A stretch of 7,068 nucleotides of DNA. Source: Anaerolineae bacterium (GTDB taxonomy: Bacteria; Chloroflexota; Anaerolineae; 4572-78; NAK82). This document shows, piece by piece, positions 1-5,456 of the stretch; the first letter of the stretch is position 1; every line of letters starts with the position of its first letter. Position numbers and translations under genes: made by a program. The notes below the pieces were generated by a model. It saw nothing but the letters and a program-made list of their open reading frames with translations. It did no database searches and was not told the DNA's origin. The DNA lies in the NCBI GenBank assembly GCA_030597485.1, contig JAUVRU010000098.1:1-7068 (forward strand). The letters are read 5' to 3'.

Positions 1-81
1 CAATCCCCTCACTTTACATATACCATGCACACACGCACAAACAACAATTCTACTACCCTTGCGAGGATTTGGCAAGAGCAG

Positions 82-807
82 TCATTCGTTTTGCACTGAC
101 AACCGTACCGTGCACGGGGTGGGATAATTTCCAGAGTGCTCCACCACCACCAGCCGAAACTCGTACTCGCCGGAGGTGACTGAATTCGTATCCCAAGCCC
201 CCAAAATCCCCCCGCTGATCGGTTCCTCGAAGCGCTGAATGAAAGCCCAGCCGTCGAAGCCATCTCCTCGAAACTCAAACTTGTAGCACCCAAAATCGGA
301 AATGGTGGCCGAACCAACAATCTGGATGACACCCGACACAATAGCGCCTGAACCGGGCTCGGAGATGCGCACACCTGGGTTGGGGCAGTCAGGTGGCGTG
401 GCGGAGGACAGCTCCGGGGTGGGGGTTTCGGTCTCCTGGGGTGCTATGGTGGGACGGGGACGCGGCGTCCCGGTCATGGTAGGGGTAGGCAGCAAGGGAG
501 GGGGTGTGGGCGATGGTGGCAACGCAATCAACACAGTGGGCGTAGGTATGACCTCAGGCAATGGGACTTCTTCCACCAGTATCTTGGCTGTGTAGAACAC
601 GCCAGCGATGGCGATGAGGGTCACCAGCAGGCCCATTGTGGCCTGCGCCATGCGGCCGGCAGCGGACTCCCGCTCCATGGTGAAGATCGAGTTGTCCCGC
701 TCCCGGCGAGCAACGACATAGGCACGCAAGAAGAGGAGAGCAACCAACACGAGGAGCACATAGAGCCAGATGGCATAATCAGCAACCAGCTTGACGAGTA
801 TGGTCAT
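82..807 (-). CDS. Hypothetical two-pass membrane protein with Pro/Thr-rich stalk and extracytoplasmic Ig-like domain
   Basis: I do not recognise a named family. The 241-residue protein has two hydrophobic segments, about residues 11-33 and 57-78. The loop between them is rich in Arg (RAYVVARRERD), which by the positive-inside rule puts the loop in the cytoplasm and the C-terminus outside. Residues about 85-140 are a disordered Pro/Thr/Ser stalk. Residues about 141-241 look like a beta-sandwich: the opening ISEPGSGAIVSGVIQIVGSA and the later WDTNSVTSGEYEFRL pattern resemble Ig-like modules I recall from Chloroflexota surface and penicillin-binding proteins. Cysteines fall at 141, 174 and 232. 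The ATG at 807 is the only plausible start, since the frame upstream has no start codon before a stop at 844-846. No Shine-Dalgarno sequence is visible. Its own promoter precedes it. A stalked surface or wall-sensing role is only inference. Confidence 0.75.
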   Translation of the reverse strand: MTILVKLVADYAIWLYVLLVLVALLFLRAYVVARRERDNSIFTMERESAAGRMAQATMGLLVTLIAIAGVFYTAKILVEEVPLPEVIPTPTVLIALPPSPTPPPLLPTPTMTGTPRPRPTIAPQETETPTPELSSATPPDCPNPGVRISEPGSGAIVSGVIQIVGSATISDFGCYKFEFRGDGFDGWAFIQRFEEPISGGILGAWDTNSVTSGEYEFRLVVVEHSGNYPTPCTVRLSVQNE

Positions 808-876
808 CGGGATTGTCTTGGCCTGTAGATTGAGGACTGCCGCTCACGGGCGGGATGTAACGCTTCTCTGGCAGTA

Positions 877-905
877 AGTATAAGGGCAGGGAGGGTATGT
901 GGCAA
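877..905 (-). promoter_or_regulatory. Candidate sigma-70-type promoter for the stalked membrane protein
   Basis: Read on the minus strand, TTGCCA (905-900) and TATACT (882-877) are separated by exactly 17 bp. They match the -35 and -10 consensus at 5 of 6 positions each. Transcription would begin near 870 and leave a leader of about 63 nt before the ATG at 807. The site lies in the 164-bp gap after punA, so the stalked protein is probably transcribed separately from the xer-punA group, although I see no hairpin-plus-T-run terminator between them. Confidence 0.55.
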
Positions 906-971
906 ATCGGACGGACGCTTGTCGACAGTACAGGCAGGAGAACCGGGGCTCCGCCGGGAAGATGCCGGAGG

Positions 972-1826
972 CTAAACCGGTGGCAGCTCGGCCAACACCC
1001 CCTTGATGAGCTCAGTCAATCGCGGGACGATGATCTTCCCTGTCTCCAGCACTTCCTCGTGTGTAGTCTGCTTCTCCGGAGTGGGGTCGGTGATCGCGAT
1101 GTTGGTGATGCCAGATATTCCCATCACCCGCGTGCCACCGTGTCGGGCAACTGTTACTTCCGGCGCGGTAGACATACCGACCGCATCACCGCCAATCGCA
1201 CGCAGGAAGCGGATTTCGGCCGGGGTCTCGAACGAGGGGCCAGCCAGGTACACATACACTCCCTCTCGCAGCGTGAATCCCATCCGGCCCGCGACACTGC
1301 GGGCCATGGCCTGCAAGGCTGGATCGTAGGCCTGAGACATATCGGGGAAACGGGGGCCCAACTCGTCCAGATTGGGGCCACGCAGCGGATTCAATCCGGC
1401 CATGCCCCCGAGGTTGATGTGATCAGTGATGAGCATCAAATCGCCTGGCCGGAAGTCGGAGTTGAGCCCTCCCGCCGAGTTAGTGACGAACAAGGTGTGA
1501 ATTCCCAGCCTCTGCACCACCCGAACCGGAAGCGTGATCCGTTGTGCCGGGTAGCCTTCGTAGTAATGGGTACGTCCCTGTATCAATACCACATCCTGCC
1601 CGGCGAGCTGGCCAATGACCAGCTGCCCAGCGTGCCCTTCGATGGTGGTGACAGGGAAATGAGGAATCTCTGGATAGGGTATCGTATCGCTGTCTTTCAC
1701 TTCCTGGGCGACAGGACTGAGCCCCGATCCCAGAATGATGCCAACTTGGGGGTGGTGCCCGGTTTGCCCGCGCACATAGCCTGCTGCTTCGCGGACCTCC
1801 CTGGAGGTGAGGAATTCATCCGTCAT
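972..1826 (-). CDS. punA: Purine-nucleoside phosphorylase (trimeric, 6-oxopurine type)
   Basis: This cytoplasmic enzyme splits inosine, guanosine and their deoxy forms with phosphate into free base and (deoxy)ribose-1-phosphate, in purine salvage. The 284-residue length is normal for the trimeric PNP family. Phosphate-site residues are visible: the GSG loop with Ser34, His65 in GHAG, and Arg85, His87 and Tyr89 in GRTHYYEG. The base and sugar site is also intact: Asn116 in TNSAGG, Glu200 in AGPSFETP, Met218 in VGMST, Asn242 in ITN and His256 in THEE. Asn at the 242 position marks specificity for 6-oxopurines rather than adenosine. The start ATG overlaps the stop of the upstream PH-domain gene (ATGA), and no good ribosome binding site precedes it, so translation is probably coupled. 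The xerD-punA neighbourhood is also known from Bacillus subtilis. Confidence 0.96.
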   Translation of the reverse strand: MTDEFLTSREVREAAGYVRGQTGHHPQVGIILGSGLSPVAQEVKDSDTIPYPEIPHFPVTTIEGHAGQLVIGQLAGQDVVLIQGRTHYYEGYPAQRITLPVRVVQRLGIHTLFVTNSAGGLNSDFRPGDLMLITDHINLGGMAGLNPLRGPNLDELGPRFPDMSQAYDPALQAMARSVAGRMGFTLREGVYVYLAGPSFETPAEIRFLRAIGGDAVGMSTAPEVTVARHGGTRVMGISGITNIAITDPTPEKQTTHEEVLETGKIIVPRLTELIKGVLAELPPV

Positions 1827-2467
1827 TGGATCTTGCCCAACAGTGCCTTTTTCTTTTTCTCAAACTCCTCGTCGGAGATGATGTTCTTCTTGCGCAACTC
1901 ATAGAATTCATCGATGAGTTCGGGAATGTCTGCGGCCGTGGGCGGCGAAGCCCCAAGGGCCTGCTCAGCCCTCTCCACCGGGCCAAGGTGCTCTTTTTGG
2001 TTGAGCATCTCAGTCTTGAAGCGGACTGGGCTGCCCAGACGGTCAAGCCGATTCACGCCCACGTCACTGGCGGTGAGGATCTCCATGTCACCATAGCCCA
2101 CCAGCCGGCCCCACACGGACTGAACGAGCACTACATCGTTCACCTTTTCCAGCGACGAGTCGATGACGTGTTTGTTGATCACACCCTCTATCTGGATGAC
2201 ACGCCGGTTAGTGATGATATACTGCTCGTTCCACCATTTCACAACGCGCATAACCAGCCTGATGAGCGGTATGAGTATGAGTGCCAGCAAAAAAAGCGCC
2301 GGGGGGAACGCGAGCATGGTAAAGAGGATAATTGCAGCAGCCATTATCGCTGCTATCAGGAGGCCGTTGACGATCAGAGAGCCTAACAAGACAATCCAAT
2401 GCTGTCGTGTGGCGAACACGATGTTTTCGTGGCGCGCCAGCAGCCTCTGTACATAGCCCATAGTCAT
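1823..2467 (-). CDS. Membrane-anchored bacterial PH domain protein with C-terminal SHOCT domain
   Basis: The 214-residue protein starts with a short basic stretch. Two membrane segments follow (about 24-51 and 53-77), then a bacterial PH domain of the YdbT/DUF304 type (about 82-155). The PH hallmark is YIITNRRVIQIEGVI followed by a strand-rich stretch with VWGRLVGYGDMEI. Residues about 181-213 form a SHOCT helix pair (LIDEFYELRKKNIISDEEFE), ending in a lysine-rich tail. The PH and SHOCT domains would face the cytoplasm. SHOCT is usually read as an oligomerisation or protein-contact module; no enzymatic role is visible. It lies 62 bp after xer and overlaps punA by 4 bp, so it is probably co-transcribed with both. 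Two in-frame ATGs compete, at 2467 and 2461. The AGGGA upstream sits only 2 nt from the first and 8 nt from the second, which favours 2461 (212 residues). Confidence 0.83.
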   Translation of the reverse strand: MTMGYVQRLLARHENIVFATRQHWIVLLGSLIVNGLLIAAIMAAAIILFTMLAFPPALFLLALILIPLIRLVMRVVKWWNEQYIITNRRVIQIEGVINKHVIDSSLEKVNDVVLVQSVWGRLVGYGDMEILTASDVGVNRLDRLGSPVRFKTEMLNQKEHLGPVERAEQALGASPPTAADIPELIDEFYELRKKNIISDEEFEKKKKALLGKIQ

Positions 2468-2529
2468 TGTCCCTGAGGTCGGTTGATGTTTCAGGCCGTG
2501 TCCACGGGCAAAGCGTCTAGAATATGATG

Positions 2530-3405
2530 CTACCCGTCGGACTGTTGGTTGACCTGCTGGTACACCTGCGTGGTGGAGATGTTGGCATGCCCCAGCAGCT
2601 TCTGAATGTCCTGTAGCGACTTGCCCTGACTCAACTTATGGGCAGCAAACGAATGGCGCAAGGTGTGCGGAGTGACGTCCCCAGAGATGCCCACCTCGTC
2701 CACGTAATGCTTGATGATAAGCCACAGCCCCTGGCGGGTCAAGCGCTGGCCCCGATGGTTGAGAAACAGAGCTCTCACATTTGGATCTCGCATCAACTGA
2801 AACCGCGCTTTGTTTAGGTAAGTTCTGGTGGCATCCAGAGCAGGCTCGTCAATCCGAATCAGTCTCTCTTTGCTCAGGGTCTTCTTGCCATGCACGCGTA
2901 CCGCACCTGATTCCAAATCTACATCGTCTATGTCAAGAGAGACCAACTCGGTGACGCGCATCCCCGAAGCGTACAGCAACTCCAGTAGAGCGTGGTCTCG
3001 CTGTGCTTTGGCAGATGTGCCGGCGGCCGGCGCTGCCAGAAGCACCTCAATATCCTCACGGGAGATGGCTTTGGGCAAGCGCTTCTTGACCTTGGGCGAG
3101 TCAAGGGTGGCGGTTGGATCGTCTTTGATTGCCCCTTCGGCCATCAAGTAATGGAAAAACGACTTGACAGCCGCGACTTTGCGCGCCACGGTGGATGAGG
3201 TGTATTCGCGCTCCTTCAGGTCCATTACATAGCCCACAATGTCCTGTTTGTCAACCTTATGCCAGCCCAGTTCCGAATCCATGCCCTGTGCTTCCAGGTA
3301 CCGCAGGAACTGGGTTAGATCGTTCCGGTAGGCGGCAATGGTGTTGTCGGCATAGTCCTTCTCAACGGTCAGGAAGTTGAGAAACACCTGGATTTTCTCT
3401 TGCAT
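2530..3405 (-). CDS. xerC/D: Tyrosine recombinase, XerC/XerD family
   Basis: The protein is a site-specific DNA recombinase of the type that resolves chromosome dimers at dif. Its 291 residues fit XerC/XerD, which are about 300. Residues about 1-90 are the SAM-like core-binding domain (DNTIAAYRNDL, VAAVKSFFHYL). Residues about 110-285 are the catalytic domain. The catalytic set is complete: Arg150 (ASGMRVTEL), Lys174 in the beta-hairpin (VHGKKTLSKERL), His247 and Arg250 (PHTLRHSFA), His273 (LLGHANISTT) and the nucleophile Tyr282. Nothing is truncated. The start at 3405 is supported by AGGAG 7 nt upstream. Whether it is XerC or XerD cannot be decided from sequence alone; being upstream of punA resembles the B. 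subtilis xerD-drm-punA order and leans to XerD. No integrase-type neighbours or att repeats are seen, which favours a housekeeping role. Confidence 0.94.
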   Translation of the reverse strand: MQEKIQVFLNFLTVEKDYADNTIAAYRNDLTQFLRYLEAQGMDSELGWHKVDKQDIVGYVMDLKEREYTSSTVARKVAAVKSFFHYLMAEGAIKDDPTATLDSPKVKKRLPKAISREDIEVLLAAPAAGTSAKAQRDHALLELLYASGMRVTELVSLDIDDVDLESGAVRVHGKKTLSKERLIRIDEPALDATRTYLNKARFQLMRDPNVRALFLNHRGQRLTRQGLWLIIKHYVDEVGISGDVTPHTLRHSFAAHKLSQGKSLQDIQKLLGHANISTTQVYQQVNQQSDG

Positions 3406-3412
3406 AGGTCAA

Positions 3413-3417
3413 CTCCT
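3413..3417 (-). promoter_or_regulatory. Strong ribosome binding site of the xer gene
   Basis: AGGAG, within GGAAGGAG on the minus strand, lies 7 nt before the ATG at 3405. This is the best Shine-Dalgarno match on the minus strand of the window, and it fixes the recombinase start. Confidence 0.8.
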
Positions 3418-3467
3418 TCCGCGAATCTGTTAAGGTCCAGCGGCACGAATATGTCAATTACATCTCT

Positions 3468-3496
3468 ATTCTACCACTAACTTTTCATAAAATCAA
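3468..3496 (-). promoter_or_regulatory. Candidate extended -10 promoter for the xer-PH-punA group
   Basis: On the minus strand, TTGATT (3496-3491) and TAGAAT (3473-3468) are spaced by 17 bp, matching consensus at 4 and 5 of 6 positions. TGG directly before the -10 box gives the extended TGn element. The predicted start near 3461 gives a leader of about 55 nt ending in the strong ribosome binding site. The region is visibly more AT-rich than its surroundings. No operator palindrome was recognised. Confidence 0.6.
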
Positions 3497-3644
3497 GTCG
3501 GCCTTGTTGTTTGCGTTTCAGTCGATAGGGAAGGCGTGCTGCGTCCCGGTCATCTGGCAGCCATTGGCTTGTTCAGGAAAGGAGGCTTCAACACCCTGAG
3601 GAATCCCACAGTATTGTAGAACACTCTCGCCAGCGGGGTTTTGA

Positions 3645-3674
3645 TTGGATGGGGTCTGTGGTATGTGGTATAAT
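3645..3674 (+). promoter_or_regulatory. Candidate extended -10 promoter for the LysM lipoprotein gene
   Basis: A perfect TATAAT (3669-3674) is preceded by TGG (3666-3668), an extended -10 element. The best -35 candidate is TTGGAT (3645-3650), 18 bp upstream and 4 of 6 to consensus. Another, TTGATT at 3641-3646, is 22 bp away, which is too far. Transcription would start near 3681, only a few bases before the ATG at 3687, so the transcript would be nearly leaderless. The -10 directly abuts GGAG (3675-3678), a well-spaced ribosome binding site. The two readings conflict, and either the box or the binding site may be fortuitous. Confidence 0.5.
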
Positions 3675-3686
3675 GGAGCCGCGACT

Positions 3687-4661
3687 ATGATGGGAATGCG
3701 TTTTGTCTTCTTGATGGCACTTGCTGCCTTGTTGGCTGGCTGTGGTCAACTGATCACCCCCTTGCCGGAGACCACGCCGGTGGTGATTCTGCTGACCGCG
3801 ACACCGTTGCATACAGTCACATTGCGGCCAACGTCCACACCAGCTCCTGCTACGCCGGCACCCACGGCGACGGCGACAGTGACGCCCACGCCCATCGTAT
3901 ACGTGGTGCAACCCGGTGACACACTGTTGGTTATCGCAGTCCAGTTCGGCGTATCTGCCGAGAGAATACAGGAAGCCAATGGGGTCGTCGATCCGCGCCG
4001 TCTCCAGGTGGGACAGCAGTTGATCATACCAGGTCCGGAGGAAGACCCGGAGGAACCTCCCACTCCCACACCAACACCGCTGCCGTTGACGGTGCGGAGG
4101 CTCAGTTTTCAACAGACTCCAACGGATGGCTTGTGGGCGTTGGGGGAAGCGTACAATCCCGGCCCCGACCCAGTGTCGGAAGCAATGGTGCAGGTGTCTC
4201 TGCTGGATGGTGACGGGGAGCTGTTAGCGGCGGAGACGGGTTTCGTCCAGCTCGATGTGATTATGCCCGATCAACCGGTGGCATTTGCCATCCTATTCGG
4301 AGAGCCACCGGCGCAGTTCGCTCAGTATCAGGCGGTGGCACTCACCGGTATGCCAATGCCTCTCGGCGCTCGCTACTATCTGGATATGGCAGTCAGTGGG
4401 GTACAAGGTCAGATGGTGGGTGCGGCAATCTACGAAGTGAGTGGTCTGTTACACAATGTTGGGGACAGTGACGTGGAGAGCGTACGCTTGCTTGTCACTG
4501 GTTACGACGACCAGAATCGAGTTGTCGCAGTGCGTCAGGCGAACCTGCCAGTGTCGGTGCTGCGGGCCGCCGCCGTCACCCCTTTTGAGGTGGAGTTAGC
4601 GCTTGTCGGCAGCCCGGTCGTCACCTACTCGGTCCAGGCTCAGGCGCTACGGATGCAATAG
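3687..4661 (+). CDS. LysM-domain lipoprotein with two FxLYD-like repeats
   Basis: The 324-residue exported lipoprotein has a signal peptide ending in the lipobox LLAGC, with Cys19 as the lipidated residue. A Thr/Pro-rich linker covers about residues 37-70. One LysM domain follows at about 71-115 (YVVQPGDTLLVIAVQFGVS to VGQQLIIP), the module that binds N-acetylglucosamine-containing glycans such as peptidoglycan. A second short PTPTPTP linker lies near 124-133. The remainder is two similar beta-rich repeats, about 136-220 and 232-324, that resemble FxLYD-type domains: WALGEAYNPGPDP in the first aligns with YEVSGLLHNVGDSD in the second. The frame extends upstream to a TTG at 3645, but only a start at 3687 (or 3690 or 3696) gives a proper signal peptide and has GGAG 8 nt upstream. 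It probably heads an operon with plsC, murI and fmt. Its exact function is unknown. Confidence 0.87.
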   Translation: MMGMRFVFLMALAALLAGCGQLITPLPETTPVVILLTATPLHTVTLRPTSTPAPATPAPTATATVTPTPIVYVVQPGDTLLVIAVQFGVSAERIQEANGVVDPRRLQVGQQLIIPGPEEDPEEPPTPTPTPLPLTVRRLSFQQTPTDGLWALGEAYNPGPDPVSEAMVQVSLLDGDGELLAAETGFVQLDVIMPDQPVAFAILFGEPPAQFAQYQAVALTGMPMPLGARYYLDMAVSGVQGQMVGAAIYEVSGLLHNVGDSDVESVRLLVTGYDDQNRVVAVRQANLPVSVLRAAAVTPFEVELALVGSPVVTYSVQAQALRMQ

Positions 4662-4682
4662 GTGACACATAGGTAGTAGGTT

Positions 4683-4686
4683 GAGG
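4683..4686 (+). promoter_or_regulatory. Ribosome binding site that sets the plsC start
   Basis: GAGG at 4683-4686 lies 6 nt before the ATG at 4693. It lies inside the reading frame that would begin at TTG 4681, so using it implies the shorter protein. The 25 bases before the ATG hold several AGG copies (4671-4673, 4678-4680, 4684-4686). Confidence 0.5.
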
Positions 4687-4692
4687 TATGCG

Positions 4693-5364
4693 ATGCGTTT
4701 CCAGAAGGCCATGTTTCGAGTGTGGTGCTTTGTGTTCCGTCTTTTGATGAAGCTGCTGCTCCGCGTTGAGGTACATCACCAGTCAGGGCTGCCGGAAAAG
4801 GGACCGCTGATCGTCGCCACCAATCATTTCCACCTTCTTGACCCGGTGCTGGTGCTGACGGGGGTTTCGTATAGGTACATGACGGCGCTGGTGGCAGAGA
4901 AATGGGAGCAGATTTGGCCCATAAACTGGATAGTCAAATCCTTCGGGGGCGTCTTTATCCGCCGAGGGGAGTTTGACCGGGGCGCCTTGGAGAAATGTAC
5001 GACCGCGTTGCGACAAGGCGGCATCGTGGGACTGGCTCCCGAGGGAACCCGCAGTCGTTCTGGCGTGCTGCAACGTGGCAAGCCAGGGGTGGCCTATATG
5101 GCCATCAAAGCCAATGCCCCTATTCTGCCAGTCGGAATCTCGGGGCAAGACAGAATAGCCGCCGACTGGAAACGGCTGCGCCGGCCTCATATTGTGGTGC
5201 GAGTGGGCGAGCCCATTTTTCTGGAGCCGGTGCAGGGACGACACAAGGGCGAACAATTGCAGGCCCGCAGTGACGAAGTTATGTGTCGCATTGCAGACCT
5301 GATACGCGAAGACCTGCGTGGGGTGTACAGCGATTCCATCTGTCTTGCAGAGTCCACAGCGTAG
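4693..5364 (+). CDS. plsC: 1-acyl-sn-glycerol-3-phosphate acyltransferase (PlsC/LPLAT family)
   Basis: This membrane-associated enzyme transfers a fatty acyl group to lysophosphatidic acid to make phosphatidic acid, the phospholipid precursor. In a 223-residue protein the four acyltransferase motifs appear in order. Motif I is NHFHLLDP, with the catalytic HX4D pair His45 and Asp50. Motif II is GGVFIRRG (about 85-92). Motif III is APEGTRSRSG (Glu117 to Arg120). Motif IV is APILPVGI (142-149). An N-terminal hydrophobic stretch (about 7-24) may seat it in the membrane. The ATG at 4693 is chosen because GAGG (4683-4686) lies 6 nt upstream; a TTG at 4681 in the same frame is a weaker option. It starts 31 bp after the LysM gene on the same strand. 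The acyl acceptor is inferred from the family, and related LPLAT enzymes use other substrates. Confidence 0.9.
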   Translation: MRFQKAMFRVWCFVFRLLMKLLLRVEVHHQSGLPEKGPLIVATNHFHLLDPVLVLTGVSYRYMTALVAEKWEQIWPINWIVKSFGGVFIRRGEFDRGALEKCTTALRQGGIVGLAPEGTRSRSGVLQRGKPGVAYMAIKANAPILPVGISGQDRIAADWKRLRRPHIVVRVGEPIFLEPVQGRHKGEQLQARSDEVMCRIADLIREDLRGVYSDSICLAESTA

Positions 5365-5455
5365 GCATGGCGGATGACGCCTGCAATTGCCTCCGTTTTC
5401 CAGCAGATGCCCGCCGGCATGTCGCAGGTGATGGTTGGAAGTGAGGAAACTCCTC
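5365..5455 (+). other. Structured plsC-murI spacer with three small inverted repeats
   Basis: No gene is visible in this 92-nt gap. Three short hairpins can be drawn. The first, directly after the plsC stop, pairs GCA plus GGCG (5365-5372, one bulged T at 5368) with CGCCTGC (5378-5384) around a 5-nt loop. The second pairs ATGCC (5407-5411) with GGCAT (5416-5420). The third pairs GAGGA (5443-5447) with TCCTC (5451-5455) and covers the murI ribosome binding site. None is followed directly by a T-run, so none is a standard terminator. GGCGG (5369-5373) can also pair with CCGCC (5411-5415), an alternative to the first two. Short stems of this kind also arise by chance. Confidence 0.35.
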
Positions 5456-5456
5456 T

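Noticed and set aside
302..595. Gly/Val/Ser-rich plus-strand frame
   Set aside because: Its low-complexity composition is the complement of the Pro/Thr codons of the minus-strand stalk.
930..971. Terminator after punA
   Set aside because: Only weak GC pairings (GGC/GCC, CCGG) are seen and no T-run follows on the minus strand.
897..1904. A 335-codon open frame on the plus strand across punA
   Set aside because: It lies antisense to an intact, motif-complete punA, has no domain pattern or plausible hydrophobic core, and ends inside the SHOCT-coding region. It is a shadow frame.
1826..2386. A 186-codon open frame on the plus strand
   Set aside because: Antisense to the PH-SHOCT gene, whose membrane segments and domains explain the DNA. 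No ribosome binding site or recognisable fold.
2496..2507. CCGTG/CACGG inverted repeat between xer and the PH-SHOCT gene
   Set aside because: Only a 4-5 bp stem, with no following T-run. It is not a terminator and the genes are likely co-transcribed.
2530..3405. Xer-like gene as a phage or island integrase
   Set aside because: No tRNA, direct repeats, cargo genes or excisionase nearby, and the length and setting next to punA fit a housekeeping XerC/XerD.
3441..3500. Possible dif site near xer
   Set aside because: TTATGAAAAGT on the minus strand faintly resembles one dif arm, but no matching second arm lies across a 6-bp spacer.
3578..3600. AAAGGAGG as the start signal of a small gene
   Set aside because: No ATG, GTG or TTG lies at a workable distance downstream.
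4671..4683. AGGTAGTAGGTTG, identical to 13 bases of the animal let-7 microRNA
   Set aside because: A chance match in a bacterial intergenic gap; better read as repeated AGG around the plsC ribosome binding site.
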